Notes under the pieces: model-generated
What the model was told of the DNA's origin: nothing
Seen by the model: the letters and a program-made list of their open reading frames with translations, nothing else
The model's database searches: none
Source: Jeotgalibacillus sp. R-1-5s-1
GTDB lineage: Bacteria; Bacillota; Bacilli; Bacillales; Jeotgalibacillaceae
Reading direction: 5' to 3'
DNA length: 64,000 bases
Assembly: GCF_004405105.1 (NCBI RefSeq)
Contig: NZ_SORW01000024.1
Coordinates: forward strand, 1 to 64,000
Position numbers and translations under genes: made by a program
Shown here: piece by piece, positions 11,187-21,075 of the stretch
How positions within the stretch are numbered: position 1 is the first letter of the stretch
Layout: each line of letters begins with the position of its first letter

Positions 11187-11377
11187 TGTACTGTTTCGGT
11201 GAGTGATTGACCCGATTCAGAAAATATTTGTATCGTTTCAACATTTTTTCGTACTGTTTCAGCATTTTATTGTATCGCTTTCTGTCAAAAGCAGCTGAAT
11301 TGTTCTGTTTGGTCTGTTAATTGTATCACTACAGCTATGGATTTGTATCGTTCCACTCACGAATTGTACCGTTCCCC
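11187..11377. repeat. 21-base phased motif array A (yaaA-dnaN spacer), nine units
   Basis: Cores resembling TGTATCGTTTC begin at 11187, 11208, 11229, 11250, 11271, then 11301, 11322, 11344 and 11365. Steps are 21 bases except one of 30 and one of 22. Bases between cores vary freely. The last unit ends in CCCC. The rest of the 11044-11483 spacer shows no gene. Confidence 0.85.
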
Positions 11378-11483
11378 AAAATTGAAAATCCTCTTCTCCC
11401 TCAGGCCTTCACTAAAACAAAAAACTGAAACACATCCGGCCAAATGAGCGGCTGTGTTTCAGTCTTTCAATGAATCAATGAAA

Positions 11484-12620
11484 TTAATAAGTACGAACAG
11501 GGGTGATCAGCTGAAGAATGCTGTCATCCGCCGTCGGGCGAAGAACGAATGGTCTCATCGCACCGGTAAACTGGATATTCGTTTCTGTGCCCTCAAGCAC
11601 CTTGAGCGCATCCATCATGTATTTCGCACTGAATGAAATCGTCAGCGCTTCGCCAGTTGTTTCATCACTCTGGATCTCCTCTACAACTTTCCCGATTTCA
11701 GGTGTGTTAGATGAAATCTGAACATTGCCATCTTCACTGATCAACAGCTTCACGACATTGTTGCGTTCTTCACGCGCTAATAGAGAAGCACGGTCGATCG
11801 CCTGTAAAAATTCTTTTCCGCCAACTGTCATGGACGTTTTACTTTCAGACGGAACGAGTCTTGACGTATCAGGATAATTTCCTTCAAGCAGTCTTGAGAA
11901 GAACAGTACGTGCTTGGAGCGGAACAGCACCTGATTTTCAGTCATAACAATTTCTGTTTCATCTGCAGTATCTTCAAGAATTTTGTTCAGTTCATTTAGA
12001 CTTTTACCCGGAATGACGGCTTTGTATGGCTCGCCGTTTCCTCCGCTGACTGGTGCCTTGCGCATCGCCAGACGGTGGGAGTCTGTTGCAACACAGTTTA
12101 ACGTGCCGTCTTCCACTGTCCAGTTTACACCTGTCAAGATAGGGCGTGTTTCTGAGGTGGACACTGCGAACACAGTCTGACGAATAATGGTTTTTAACAG
12201 GTTTGTCGGGATTTTCAACACGCTGTCTTCCTCAATTTCCGGAAGATGCGGATATTCTCTTACATCCTGCCCGTTTAAGTTGAATTCCGATTTTCCTGAG
12301 CGGATCACGGTTTGCAGGTGTGAGTGGACTTCAATTTCCACGGTATCAAGCGGCAGCTTTTTAACAATGCTTTCAAAAAATCTGGCCTGAAGGACGATGC
12401 CCCCTGTTTCTTCAACCTGAACGATTTCTTTGCCATCTTCTTCTTTTGGAATAAACGATTCAATCGAAATATCTGAATCACTTCCAGTCAGTGTTATTCC
12501 TTCCTCGTGAGCTGTAATTTTAATTCCGCTCAAAATCGGAATCGCTGTTCTGGATGAGACCGCTTTGATGACATCATTGACGCCATCAACAAGACGATCA
12601 CGCTGAATCTGAAATTTCAT
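11484..12620 (-). CDS. dnaN: DNA polymerase III sliding clamp (beta subunit)
   Basis: The ATG at 12620, preceded by GGAGG at 9 bases, gives 378 residues starting MKFQIQRDRLVDGVNDVIKA, exactly the B. subtilis DnaN length. The upstream in-frame extension crosses the origin unwinding region and is not translated. Three repeated clamp domains form a ring around DNA with a second subunit and hold the polymerase; partner proteins dock in the C-terminal region near the closing LITPVRTY. Second gene of the dnaA-dnaN pair. Confidence 0.98.
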   Translation of the reverse strand: MKFQIQRDRLVDGVNDVIKAVSSRTAIPILSGIKITAHEEGITLTGSDSDISIESFIPKEEDGKEIVQVEETGGIVLQARFFESIVKKLPLDTVEIEVHSHLQTVIRSGKSEFNLNGQDVREYPHLPEIEEDSVLKIPTNLLKTIIRQTVFAVSTSETRPILTGVNWTVEDGTLNCVATDSHRLAMRKAPVSGGNGEPYKAVIPGKSLNELNKILEDTADETEIVMTENQVLFRSKHVLFFSRLLEGNYPDTSRLVPSESKTSMTVGGKEFLQAIDRASLLAREERNNVVKLLISEDGNVQISSNTPEIGKVVEEIQSDETTGEALTISFSAKYMMDALKVLEGTETNIQFTGAMRPFVLRPTADDSILQLITPVRTY

Positions 12621-12649
12621 GTAAGATATCCTCCAACTCTTCGCATATT

Positions 12650-12756
12650 TGCTGCGAGTTATATAATAAATATTTTTAAATAAACTTAGTAATAATAGTA
12701 GGGGCTGTGGATATGTGGATATGTCTGTTAATGACTGAAATGGCGTGTTATCCACA
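12650..12756 (-). other. oriC: oriC unwinding region: DnaA boxes, DnaA-trios and AT-rich element
   Basis: Read on the minus strand, two overlapping box-like sequences (12706-12714 and 12714-12722, matching TTATCCACA at 8 of 9) are followed by GCCCC, then the trio run CTACTATTATTACTAAG (12684-12701), then an AT-only stretch (12658-12683). A perfect DnaA box lies at 12748-12756. This order is the one described for the B. subtilis basal unwinding system between dnaA and dnaN. Confidence 0.85.
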
Positions 12757-12817
12757 TGTGAATAGAATGTGGTCGAACGTGCACGGATTTTGTCACTTAT
12801 ACACAGCGCTGTTTGTC

Positions 12818-14164
12818 CTACTTTTGCAGTTCGGCTTTAATATCCTTTAATTCCTGCTTTAACGATTCGTCTGTTGCCAGCAGTTTTGAGATCTTTTCGT
12901 GCGCATGTATAACCGTTGTATGATCGCGGCCTCCGAATTCTTCCCCGATCTTTGGTAAAGAGAAGTCCGTCATCTCACGGGACAGGTACATCGCGATCTG
13001 TCTTGGAAATGCGACGGTTTTCGTCCGTTTTTTCGCTTTGAAATCCTCAAGCTTTACGCTGAAATGCTCTCCAACGGTTTTTTGAATGTCCATGATCGTA
13101 ATCACTTTCGGCTTAGAGCTTGGCATAATATCCTTAAGCGCTTCAGCTGCCAGGTCCGCATTAATGTCCTTGCTTACTAATGATGAATAAGCAACGACGC
13201 GGATCAGCGCCCCTTCAAGCTCACGGATATTGGAGTCGATCTGGTTGGCGATATACAGCATCGCTTCATTTGGAATATCAAGTCCTTCTGCCTTCGCCTT
13301 TTTGCGGAGAATGGCGATCCTTGTTTCAAGATCAGGCGGTGTGATATCTGTGATCAGCCCCCACTCAAAACGTGAACGCAGACGGTCCTCAAGTGTCGGA
13401 ATCTCTTTAGGCGGCCGGTCGCTTGAGATTACGATCTGCTTACTTTCTTCATGTAATGTATTAAAAGTATGGAAAAATTCCTCTTGCGTCTGTTCTTTCC
13501 CGGCTAAAAATTGAATATCATCAATTAGCAGTACATCTACGTTCCGGTATTTGTTGCGGAAATCAACCGCCTTGTTATCACGGATTGAATTAATGAATTC
13601 ATTGGTGAATTTCTCAGAAGATAAGTAAACAACCTTAGCAGATGCGTTATGTTCAAGTACATAGTGACCGATCGCATGCATTAAGTGCGTTTTACCAAGT
13701 CCTACTCCCCCGTAAATAAATAACGGGTTATAGGCTTTTGCCGGTGCTTCTGCTACAGCGAGTGAAGCAGCATGCGCAAAGCGGTTACCCGATCCGATGA
13801 CAAAGGTGTCAAAGGTGTACTTCGGATTCAGCATGCTCTTAGACCATTCCTGCTGGTCATCATCAACAACGGGCTTTCTTGGGGGTGCAGCCAAAGCGAA
13901 ATCATCTTCGTCCTGATTTTGAGGAATAATGAACTTGATCGTCAGCTCTTCCCCGGTTATTTCCTTTATGACACCGACAATTAATTGAGTGTAGTTCCCT
14001 TCAAGCCAGTCCCGGGCGAATTCGTTAGGCGCTGTGACGGTTAAAACGTTCCGTTTAAGAGAAAAAGCTTTTGTTGATTTGAGCCAGGTTTCAAAGCTCG
14101 GTTTACTGATCTTTTTCTCCATATCCTGCAGTGCCCGGTTCCATAAATCCGTGATATTTTCCAA
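12818..14164 (-). CDS. dnaA: Chromosomal replication initiator DnaA
   Basis: A TTG start at 14164, behind AAAGGAGG, gives 448 residues beginning (M)[17 protein letters not shown], like B. subtilis DnaA (446); the longer open frame upstream runs into origin DNA. Domain III has Walker [10 protein letters not shown] (about 150) and Walker [13 protein letters not shown] (about 210). Domain IV has the DNA-binding signature [15 protein letters not shown] (about 405). It binds the boxes on both sides of the gene and unwinds oriC. An autorepressed promoter inside the box cluster is likely but was not located exactly. Confidence 0.98.
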   Translation of the reverse strand: MENITDLWNRALQDMEKKISKPSFETWLKSTKAFSLKRNVLTVTAPNEFARDWLEGNYTQLIVGVIKEITGEELTIKFIIPQNQDEDDFALAAPPRKPVVDDDQQEWSKSMLNPKYTFDTFVIGSGNRFAHAASLAVAEAPAKAYNPLFIYGGVGLGKTHLMHAIGHYVLEHNASAKVVYLSSEKFTNEFINSIRDNKAVDFRNKYRNVDVLLIDDIQFLAGKEQTQEEFFHTFNTLHEESKQIVISSDRPPKEIPTLEDRLRSRFEWGLITDITPPDLETRIAILRKKAKAEGLDIPNEAMLYIANQIDSNIRELEGALIRVVAYSSLVSKDINADLAAEALKDIMPSSKPKVITIMDIQKTVGEHFSVKLEDFKAKKRTKTVAFPRQIAMYLSREMTDFSLPKIGEEFGGRDHTTVIHAHEKISKLLATDESLKQELKDIKAELQK

Positions 14165-14327
14165 ACTGAATGCCCCCTCCTTTTCTATATTATTTTTCGG
14201 GAAAAACATTCCCGTTTCATAAGATTTATATATATACATTTTTCTGAATAGCTGAAAATGGTGAATTCGAGGGTTATCGACACCATTCCATGCTTGTGGA
14301 CAACTTTTTCCATGCATGTGAAATAGT

Positions 14328-14567
14328 TTATCCACAAATTATCCACATCTGTGGATAATGTTTTTTGAGAGAATAAGTTATTCAGAGTGAAAACACAACT
14401 ATAATATCAGATAATGCTTGATGGTGCAATGGTTCGTATTGTTTATCCACAACCCTTTAAACAAGTGGATTTTATTTGTCCACAGCCTGTTTGTCTGTGA
14501 AAAACGTGTCGATAAGCGTTGTGGATAATTTTTTTGTGATGATTTTTAGGGAAATGAGTTATTCACA
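14328..14567. other. oriC: oriC DnaA-box cluster upstream of dnaA
   Basis: Perfect TTATCCACA boxes or their complement occur at 14328-14336, 14339-14347, 14350-14358, 14443-14451 and 14520-14528. One-mismatch forms lie at 14507-14515 and 14559-14567. This is the second half of a bipartite Bacillus-type origin. Genes on either side point away from it, consistent with leading-strand orientation. Confidence 0.92.
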
Positions 14568-14714
14568 GGTTGAGAGATTTGGAGAAGGATTATTTTTTTG
14601 GTGAGGGTTATACATGTGGATTTGGTTGAGTGAGTCATTGGTGAGATGTTTTTGCTGCGTGGCTGGAGATTGTTTTTGGTGAGCGGGATTTGTTGGATAG
14701 AGTGGAGTGGTTTT

Positions 14715-14770
14715 GCCGAGGTTGTGAACATCTGATCTGCTTGCGCGGATCAGATGTTCACAACCTCGGC
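14715..14770. repeat. 23-bp perfect inverted repeat beside oriC
   Basis: The arms 14715-14737 and 14748-14770 are perfect complements over 23 bases (starting GCCGAGGTTGTGAACATC) with a 10-base loop. No T-run follows in either direction, so it is not a normal terminator. It lies in the non-coding stretch between the DnaA boxes and rpmH. Confidence 0.8.
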
Positions 14771-14848
14771 GGGGGTGGCGCATTGAAATAGCGTGTGAGG
14801 AATCGATGTTGAAGAGAAATGGTTATTTATATAGAAAGTGTGTGAAAG

Positions 14849-14992
14849 AAAAAACTGGCGTATTCGGTTGAACCTTTGGTTCAACCGCTTTTCAGCGGAG
14901 CTGAAAAGCAGGTAAAAAAGACAAGAAGACGAGAGGCGAGTTTACTCGCCCTTCGCCTTCTTGTCTTTTTTACCTGAATACGCCAGTTTTTT
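14849..14992. other. Four-way-junction (cloverleaf) element
   Basis: An outer 17-bp stem (14849-14865 with 14976-14992, AAAAAACTGGCGTATTC) encloses three hairpins that abut without unpaired bases: 14866-14886 (GGTTGAACC/GGTTCAACC), 14887-14909 (GCTTTTCAGC/GCTGAAAAGC) and 14910-14975 (a 19-bp stem from AGGTAAAAAAGAC, with GGCGAGT/ACTCGCC at its tip). Nearly every base pairs. It may be a structured RNA, a mobile palindrome or a replication-related DNA structure; it could also end transcription rightward through its final T-run. Confidence 0.75.
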
Positions 14993-15010
14993 CGATTTTT
15001 AAATTGGCTA

Positions 15011-15039
15011 TTGAATGCTTGGTGGGTTTTTGCTATGAT
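15011..15039 (+). promoter_or_regulatory. rpmH promoter
   Basis: TTGAAT (15011-15016) and TATGAT (15034-15039) are separated by 17 bases, in housekeeping sigma-A style, about 115 bases upstream of rpmH. Confidence 0.75.
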
Positions 15040-15153
15040 ATAGTGGTTGCATGAAATGAGCATAGATAGTTGATGATTGTCATCGATAGAATGAACCAGG
15101 TATTTCTGGAAGTATGATCATATAATTAAATGATCTTTTAGGAGGTGTCTTAC

Positions 15154-15288
15154 ATGAAACGTACATTCCAGCCAAATAAGCGTAAGAGAAGTAAAGTACA
15201 CGGTTTCCGCGCGCGTATGAGCACGAAAAATGGACGCAAAGTTCTTGCTCGCCGCCGTCAGCGTGGACGTAAAGTATTGTCTGCTTAA
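15154..15288 (+). CDS. rpmH: 50S ribosomal protein L34
   Basis: A 44-residue basic protein, [18 protein letters not shown] at the start and [12 protein letters not shown] at the end, which is the universal L34 sequence. It is a component of the large ribosomal subunit. The ribosome site AGGAGG precedes the ATG by 9 bases. It is too short to be picked up by most gene finders. First gene of the rightward cluster from oriC, directly before rnpA. Confidence 0.98.
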   Translation: MKRTFQPNKRKRSKVHGFRARMSTKNGRKVLARRRQRGRKVLSA

Positions 15289-15317
15289 GACCACTGATTC
15301 CACTCAGTGGTCTTTTT
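15288..15317 (+). terminator. Hairpin between rpmH and rnpA
   Basis: GACCACTGA and TCAGTGGTC pair around TTCCAC-type loop bases, followed by TTTTTTC. It probably ends part of the transcripts after rpmH, giving more L34 than RNase P protein. Confidence 0.75.
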
Positions 15318-15360
15318 TCACTTATAAAATGAAATGACTGACGAAATTGAAGGTGTTCTG

Positions 15361-15717
15361 ATGAAAAAAGAGCAGCGTATTAAGAAAAATCCGGAGTTTC
15401 AGCAGGTTTTCAGGAAAGGAACATCCATGGCGAACCGTCAGTTTGTTCTTTACCGGCTCCAAAAAAATGAACAGGCTGTTTTTCGTCTTGGATTGTCTGT
15501 CAGTAAAAAGGTTGGGAATGCGGTTGTTCGTAATCAGATCAAGCGTTATATCAGACAGGCATTTTATGAGTTGTCTGAGGAGCTGGATCCGCACCATGAT
15601 TACATCGTGATTGCCCGTAAGCCTGCTGCTGACCTGAATTTTCACGAAACGAAAAGCAGTTTGATGCATGTGATGAAAAAATCACGTGTATTACGTGTCG
15701 AAAAAACGAAGAAATAG
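15361..15717 (+). CDS. rnpA: Ribonuclease P protein component
   Basis: The ATG at 15361 gives 118 residues ([20 protein letters not shown]), matching the family; the upstream in-frame ATG at 15334 would add an unlikely extension. The RNR motif is seen as [14 protein letters not shown] (about residues 55-68), which contacts the catalytic RNA and precursor tRNA. With RnpB RNA it trims tRNA 5' ends. It lies between rpmH and yidC as in all bacteria of this group. Confidence 0.96.
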   Translation: MKKEQRIKKNPEFQQVFRKGTSMANRQFVLYRLQKNEQAVFRLGLSVSKKVGNAVVRNQIKRYIRQAFYELSEELDPHHDYIVIARKPAADLNFHETKSSLMHVMKKSRVLRVEKTKK

Positions 15718-15805
15718 GGCCATAGTGTTCTATTAAAATGAAAACGTGTTACAATTACGTTTGGCAGATTATAATTTATAGGATAAAACAGGGAGGAACA
15801 GATTA

Positions 15806-16570
15806 GTGAAGAAGAAAATGATTCCCTTCTTTATGATTGCGGTTGTGGCGGTTTTCTTAGCCGGCTGTACTGAAATTGACCAGCCAATCACATCCGATAG
15901 TGAAGGGATTTGGAATAGCTATTTCGTATATCCGCTTTCTTGGCTTATTACAACGTTTGCTGAATTTTTTAATGAGAACTACGGGCTAGGGATTGTCCTT
16001 GTGACACTTGTGATCCGTTTCGTTTTACTTCCCTTAATGATTAAGCAGACAAAAAACACAAAACGTATGCAGGAAATTCAGCCTGAAATGTTGAAGTTAC
16101 GTGAAAAGTATTCATCAAAAGATGCTCAAACGCAACAGAAGCTTCAGCAGGAAACAATGGCGATGTTCCAGAAGCACGGCGTTAACCCGCTTGCAGGGTG
16201 TTTCCCGCTTCTTATACAAATGCCGATTCTGATTGCTTTCTATCATGCAATCGTCCGTACTACTGAAATTGCGAACCACAGCTTTTTATGGTTTGACCTT
16301 GGCGAGCCGGATCCGTTCTTTATTCTTCCGCTCGTTACAGGTTTAACAACGTATTTACAGCAGAAAATCATGATGGCAGGAAATCCGGCCGGGCTCAATC
16401 CGCAAATGCAGATTATGCTATACCTGATGCCGGTTATGATCGCAGTGTTTGCGATTGTCTTCCCATCAGCGCTATCTCTATACTGGGTAGTCGGTAACAT
16501 CTTCATGATTGTTCAGACACTCCTGATTAATGGAGTTGGCAGCAAGAAGACAGAGAGTTCCGTTCAATAA
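15806..16570 (+). CDS. yidC: Membrane protein insertase YidC (SpoIIIJ type)
   Basis: A GTG start with GGGAGG upstream gives 254 residues. A lipoprotein signal with lipobox LAGC (Cys about residue 21) is followed by five membrane segments. The Arg in the first inner segment ([15 protein letters not shown]) is the conserved groove residue. It inserts proteins in the membrane and, as SpoIIIJ, is needed for sporulation in B. subtilis. A second paralogue may exist outside the window. It precedes jag by 17 bases. Confidence 0.95.
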   Translation: MKKKMIPFFMIAVVAVFLAGCTEIDQPITSDSEGIWNSYFVYPLSWLITTFAEFFNENYGLGIVLVTLVIRFVLLPLMIKQTKNTKRMQEIQPEMLKLREKYSSKDAQTQQKLQQETMAMFQKHGVNPLAGCFPLLIQMPILIAFYHAIVRTTEIANHSFLWFDLGEPDPFFILPLVTGLTTYLQQKIMMAGNPAGLNPQMQIMLYLMPVMIAVFAIVFPSALSLYWVVGNIFMIVQTLLINGVGSKKTESSVQ

Positions 16571-16587
16571 GACAGGGGGACCGGATT

Positions 16588-17205
16588 GTGGATGAAATCA
16601 CACTGACAGGTGCCACCGTGGAAGAGGCTGTAGCTGAAGCACTTGTAAAACTGGCCATTTCCAGGGAACAGGCAGACATTCATGTGCTTGACGAAGGGAA
16701 AAAAGGGTTTTTAGGGATTGGCTCCCGCCCGGCAAAAGTGCAGGTCATCCGTAAAAAAGATGCGGTTGAGGAAGTGGACCGTTATTTGAAGGATGTGACT
16801 GCACATATGGGTGTGGACGTAACAACATCTATTCAGCGTGAAGGAAAAACCGTTACATTTAGACTTGAAAGTGAAAAAGTTGCACTGCTGATCGGCAAAA
16901 GAGGACAAACGCTTAATGCGTTGCAGTCTCTTGCCCAGCTGGTAGCCAACCGCTACTCAGCGCAATTTATCACAATCGTTTTAGATGCAGAGGATTACCG
17001 TGAGCGCAGAAGGGTGACACTCAGTCAGCTTGCTGAAAGAATGGCTCATCAGGCAGTCCGGACGAAAAAGCCGGTTAAGCTTGAACCGATGCCATCCTTT
17101 GAGCGGAAAATTATTCACAGTGCGTTATCAGGCAGACGTGATATCGAAACACATTCAGAAGGAAATGAACCCCGCCGTTATCTCGTAATTACGGCAAAAA
17201 AATAA
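16588..17205 (+). CDS. jag: RNA-binding protein Jag (KhpB)
   Basis: A GTG start gives 205 residues. Jag_N covers about 1-50 (VTGATVEEAV-like start, then GKKGFLGIGSRPAKV). A KH domain with LIGKRGQTLNALQSL follows at about 100-120, and an R3H domain at about 140-205 (RERRRVTLSQLAERMAHQA, then PSFERKIIHSALSGRRDI). KhpB binds RNA with KhpA and affects cell division and wall growth. It is coupled to yidC. Confidence 0.94.
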   Translation: MDEITLTGATVEEAVAEALVKLAISREQADIHVLDEGKKGFLGIGSRPAKVQVIRKKDAVEEVDRYLKDVTAHMGVDVTTSIQREGKTVTFRLESEKVALLIGKRGQTLNALQSLAQLVANRYSAQFITIVLDAEDYRERRRVTLSQLAERMAHQAVRTKKPVKLEPMPSFERKIIHSALSGRRDIETHSEGNEPRRYLVITAKK

Positions 17206-17217
17206 CATGATGCAGCC

Positions 17218-17248
17218 AGCCGGATCTCATTCGGCCGGCTGTTTTTTT
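17218..17248 (+). terminator. Terminator after jag
   Basis: AGCCGG and CCGGCT pair around a 10-base loop, followed by GTTTTTTT. It ends the rpmH-jag unit. The remaining 290 bases before mnmE are very AT-rich (17262-17345 almost only A/T), with no open frame or clear promoter that I would defend. Confidence 0.8.
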
Positions 17249-17538
17249 GGGCGGAAGATGTCAATTTAAATAAATAAAAAGTTTTATAATGTAAAATAAT
17301 ATTATATATAATTTTAATAAAAATCCTTAATATGGATTAAAATTAATATTTTTGATCATGGTGTAAACATACAGCATCTTTTAGACAGTGTTTTGATCAA
17401 TACCATACTTTACTCGAAATGCCAACTGATTTTCTTTTTAAATAGGGTGAAGTGTGCTATTCTAATGATTTAGGGAGTTCATGATAAAAAATATCCTTTA
17501 TTTATAGATACGTTATGGAATGATGAGGTGAACACAGG

Positions 17539-18924
17539 ATGGAATTTGATACGATTGCAGCGATTTCCACGCCGATGGGTGAAGGCGCAATCGCAATTGT
17601 ACGGTTAAGCGGTGATGAAGCATTTCAAATTGCTGACCGCGTGTTCAAAGGGATCGGCGGGAAGCAGCTGCAGTCTGTTCCTTCTCATACGATCCATTAC
17701 GGACACATTGTAGATCCAGCTAAAGATGAGACCATTGAGGAAGTCATGGTATCCGTAATGAAGGGGCCAAAAACCTTTACGCGGGAAGATGTGGTGGAGA
17801 TCAATTGTCACGGCGGGATTGTCAGTGTGAATCACGTGCTGCAGCTGCTTTTAAGACAAGGAGCCAGAATGGCAGAGCCGGGTGAATTTACAAAGCGGGC
17901 TTTCTTAAATGGCCGGATTGATTTATCTCAGGCTGAAGCTGTTATGGACCTGATTCGTGCCAAAACAGATCGCGCGATGAACGTAGCGATGAATCAGATG
18001 CAGGGGCGCTTGTCCAAGCTCGTTCAGTCACTGCGACAGGAGATCCTCGAGATCCTGGCACAGGTTGAAGTGAATATTGATTATCCGGAATATGACGACG
18101 TGGAAGAAATGACGTTGAAGATGATGATGGAGAAATCACAGTATGTAAGATCAGAAATCGAGAAGCTGCTCAGAACGTCAGAGCAGGGGAAGATTTTACG
18201 TGAAGGGCTGTCAACGGTCATTATCGGGCGTCCGAACGTAGGGAAATCCTCTCTGTTAAACAGTCTTGTTCAGGAGAATAAAGCGATTGTAACGGATATT
18301 CCGGGGACAACCCGTGACGTCATTGAGGAATACGTCAATGTACGCGGCGTTCCGCTTCGCCTAGTAGATACAGCAGGGATTCGGGAAACAGAGGATATTG
18401 TTGAACGAATAGGTGTTGAACGTTCACGTAAAGTGCTGAAGGAAGCGGATTTAATTCTTCTCGTTTTAAATCACGGTGAAGAGCTTTCAGACGAAGACCG
18501 ACGATTATTTGAAGCGGTGAGCGGGATGGATGTCATCGTCATCGTCAATAAAACAGACCTCGATCGTGCCATTGATTTAGATGAAGTACAGCAGCTGGCG
18601 GACCGCCACAAGCTCGTGACAACTTCTTTATTAAAGGAAGAAGGTGTTGATGAACTTGAAGAAGCCATCGCCTCTCTATTCTTTGACGGATCCGTTGAAC
18701 TTGGTGACGGAACCTACGTCTCTAACAGCCGTCACATCGCACTTTTACACCAGGCGCTTCAATCAATCGAAGAAGCCATTCAAAGCGCTGAAATGGGCAC
18801 ACCTGTTGATATGGTCCAGATCGACCTTCGCCGCACGTGGGAAATTCTCGGCGAAATGATCGGAGACACCGTCCAGGAAAGCCTCATCGACCAGCTATTC
18901 TCGCAATTCTGCCTAGGGAAATAA
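17539..18924 (+). CDS. mnmE: tRNA modification GTPase MnmE
   Basis: A 461-residue GTPase. The N-terminal folate-binding domain is about residues 1-118. The G domain carries GRPNVGKSS (about 230), DTAG (about 276) and NKTD (about 337). The C-terminal FCLGK gives the catalytic CxGK motif. With MnmG it builds the carboxymethylaminomethyl group on wobble uridine 34 of certain tRNAs. The partner gene follows, separated here by a 240-base spacer that holds a repeat element. Confidence 0.97.
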   Translation: MEFDTIAAISTPMGEGAIAIVRLSGDEAFQIADRVFKGIGGKQLQSVPSHTIHYGHIVDPAKDETIEEVMVSVMKGPKTFTREDVVEINCHGGIVSVNHVLQLLLRQGARMAEPGEFTKRAFLNGRIDLSQAEAVMDLIRAKTDRAMNVAMNQMQGRLSKLVQSLRQEILEILAQVEVNIDYPEYDDVEEMTLKMMMEKSQYVRSEIEKLLRTSEQGKILREGLSTVIIGRPNVGKSSLLNSLVQENKAIVTDIPGTTRDVIEEYVNVRGVPLRLVDTAGIRETEDIVERIGVERSRKVLKEADLILLVLNHGEELSDEDRRLFEAVSGMDVIVIVNKTDLDRAIDLDEVQQLADRHKLVTTSLLKEEGVDELEEAIASLFFDGSVELGDGTYVSNSRHIALLHQALQSIEEAIQSAEMGTPVDMVQIDLRRTWEILGEMIGDTVQESLIDQLFSQFCLGK

Positions 18925-18967
18925 AGCACCGGCCCAAAAAGCCGCTGCTTCACGATAAATATTAAGA

Positions 18968-19136
18968 GCTGAATGAACTGGACCTGAACACTAGAGGGTG
19001 ATCGTAGCGGAGGGTGCGAGACTCCTGTGGGAGAAGCGGGACAGGTGAGACCGCCAGGCGAAGCCTGGTGGGCTCACCGCCCGCCCGCGGAAAGCGAGTG
19101 CCCTCCGCGGAGATCGCCCGGTGCCAGTTCATCAGC
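18968..19136. repeat. Stem-loop repeat element, inverted half copy (copy 4)
   Basis: The ends pair (ATGAACTGG with CCAGTTCAT). Inside, GGTGATC and GCGGAGGG pair with CCCTCCGC and GATCGCC, and a tip hairpin uses CCAGGC/GCCTGG within GTGAG/CTCAC. Read on the minus strand its middle matches the right half of the elements at 3.3 and 60.1 kb (GGCGGTGAGCC, CTCACCTGTC, AGGAGTCT). It fills the mnmE-mnmG spacer. Confidence 0.8.
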
Positions 19137-19163
19137 CCAAACTAAAGGAGGCCATTCATCGTC

Positions 19164-21059
19164 ATGGTGAAAAAATTTGAGGCAGGTAACTACGACGTCA
19201 TCGTCATCGGTGCAGGTCACGCCGGCGTCGAAGCCGGACTGGCAGCTGCCCGCATGGGTGCTAAAACCCTGATGCTGACGATTAACTTAGATATGGTGGC
19301 ATTTATGCCATGTAACCCTTCTGTCGGAGGTCCGGCCAAAGGGATTGTTGTGCGTGAAATTGACGCACTTGGCGGTCAGATGGGCAAAACCATCGACCAG
19401 ACGCACATTCAGATGCGTATGCTGAATACAGGAAAAGGCCCGGCTGTCCGTGCACTGCGCGCGCAGGCGGACAAAGTGCTGTATCAGCAAATGATGAAAG
19501 AAACGATTGAAAATGAACCGAATATGACTCTTCTACAAGGGATGGTCGAAGAGCTGATCATTGAAGACGAAGAATGTCACGGCGTTGTGACCAATACGGG
19601 TGCTACATTCCGTGCGAAAACAACGATCATTACAGCCGGTACCTTCCTTCGTGGAGAGGTAATCATTGGAGATCTGAAATACTCCAGCGGTCCGAATAAT
19701 CAGCAGCCGTCAATCGGTCTTGCCGATCACCTTCGCGGACTCGGTTTTGATATCGTCCGTTTCAAGACGGGAACGCCGCCACGCGTAAACAGTCACACGA
19801 TTGATTACAGTAAAACGGAAATTCAGCCGGGTGATGAAACGCCGCGTGCGTTCAGCTATGAAACGACTAACTATATTACTGATCAGCTGCCGTGCTGGCT
19901 GACGTATACAAATGAGACAACGCATACCATTATTGATGAAAATTTACACCGCTCAGCGATGTATTCGGGTATGATTAAAGGAACCGGTCCACGTTACTGT
20001 CCTTCTATTGAAGATAAAGTGGTCCGCTTTAATGATAAACCACGCCATCAGATCTTTTTAGAGCCTGAAGGAAGAAATACAAAAGAAGTGTATGTGCAGG
20101 GACTGTCAACGAGTCTGCCGGAGGATGTACAGCAGCAGATTCTTGCAACGATTCCGGGACTTGAAAATGCCCAGATGATGAGATCAGGTTATGCGATTGA
20201 ATATGATGCGGTCGTGCCAACTCAGCTATGGCCAACACTTGAAACAAAGAAAATCCGAAACCTTTACACAGCCGGCCAGATTAACGGTACGTCCGGTTAT
20301 GAAGAGGCAGCCGGTCAGGGCATTATGGCTGGTATTAATGCAGCGCGCCGTGCTTTTGGTCAGGACGAAGTGATCCTCAGCCGCTCTGATGCCTATATCG
20401 GAGTGCTGATTGATGACCTTGTGACGAAGGGAACGAATGAACCGTATCGTCTGCTGACATCCCGTGCAGAATACCGTCTGCTGCTTCGTCATGACAATGC
20501 CGATCTGCGTCTGACGGATATCGGTTATGAAATTGGTCTGATTAAAGAGGATCGCTATAAAAAGTTTAATGAGAAAAAAGCACTCATTGATCTTGAAATC
20601 AATCGCCTGAAAACCGTGATGATTAAGCCGAATGAGCACGTTCAGGCGCTTCTTGAAGCGGCTGGCAGCAGTGCGTTGAAAGACGGAATTCGCGGAACGG
20701 ACCTTTTAAGAAGACCGGAAATCACGTACAATCTAATTAAACAAATCATCCCGTCTGAAACCGCTCTTCCGGAGGATGTCGAAGAGCAGGTTGAAATTCA
20801 GATTAAATACGAAGGATATATTGAAAAATCACTTCAGCAGGTAGACAAGCTGAAAAAGATGGAAAATAAAAAAATTCCGGATGGCATTGATTATCAGGCC
20901 ATCACAGGACTCGCAAGCGAAGCGCGCCAAAAGCTACAGGAGGTACGCCCGCTGTCGATTGCCCAGGCATCCCGTATTTCCGGGGTGAATCCGGCTGACA
21001 TTTCAATTCTTCTCGTTTATATCGAACAGGGACGGATTGCAAAAGTAGCAGGCGAGTAA
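19164..21059 (+). CDS. mnmG: tRNA uridine-5-carboxymethylaminomethyl(34) synthesis enzyme MnmG
   Basis: A 631-residue FAD protein. The dinucleotide fold is [21 protein letters not shown] near residue 11 and the family motif [11 protein letters not shown] near 48. A helical C-terminal domain (about 560-631) binds MnmE. It works in the MnmE-MnmG complex on tRNA wobble uridine. AAAGGAGG precedes the start. rsmG follows after 16 bases. Confidence 0.97.
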   Translation: MVKKFEAGNYDVIVIGAGHAGVEAGLAAARMGAKTLMLTINLDMVAFMPCNPSVGGPAKGIVVREIDALGGQMGKTIDQTHIQMRMLNTGKGPAVRALRAQADKVLYQQMMKETIENEPNMTLLQGMVEELIIEDEECHGVVTNTGATFRAKTTIITAGTFLRGEVIIGDLKYSSGPNNQQPSIGLADHLRGLGFDIVRFKTGTPPRVNSHTIDYSKTEIQPGDETPRAFSYETTNYITDQLPCWLTYTNETTHTIIDENLHRSAMYSGMIKGTGPRYCPSIEDKVVRFNDKPRHQIFLEPEGRNTKEVYVQGLSTSLPEDVQQQILATIPGLENAQMMRSGYAIEYDAVVPTQLWPTLETKKIRNLYTAGQINGTSGYEEAAGQGIMAGINAARRAFGQDEVILSRSDAYIGVLIDDLVTKGTNEPYRLLTSRAEYRLLLRHDNADLRLTDIGYEIGLIKEDRYKKFNEKKALIDLEINRLKTVMIKPNEHVQALLEAAGSSALKDGIRGTDLLRRPEITYNLIKQIIPSETALPEDVEEQVEIQIKYEGYIEKSLQQVDKLKKMENKKIPDGIDYQAITGLASEARQKLQEVRPLSIAQASRISGVNPADISILLVYIEQGRIAKVAGE

Positions 21060-21075
21060 TCAAAAGGAGAAACCG

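Noticed and set aside
12621-12755. N-terminal extension of DnaN
   Set aside because: It reads through the DnaA-trio unwinding region; the ATG at 12620 gives the exact family length.
14165-14335. N-terminal extension of DnaA to an upstream ATG
   Set aside because: It would translate origin DNA with DnaA-box-like sequence. The TTG at 14164 has a good ribosome site and gives the family's exact N-terminus.
14600-14690. A further phased array with GGTGAG cores near oriC
   Set aside because: Spacings of 40, 21 and 17 bases do not keep a period.
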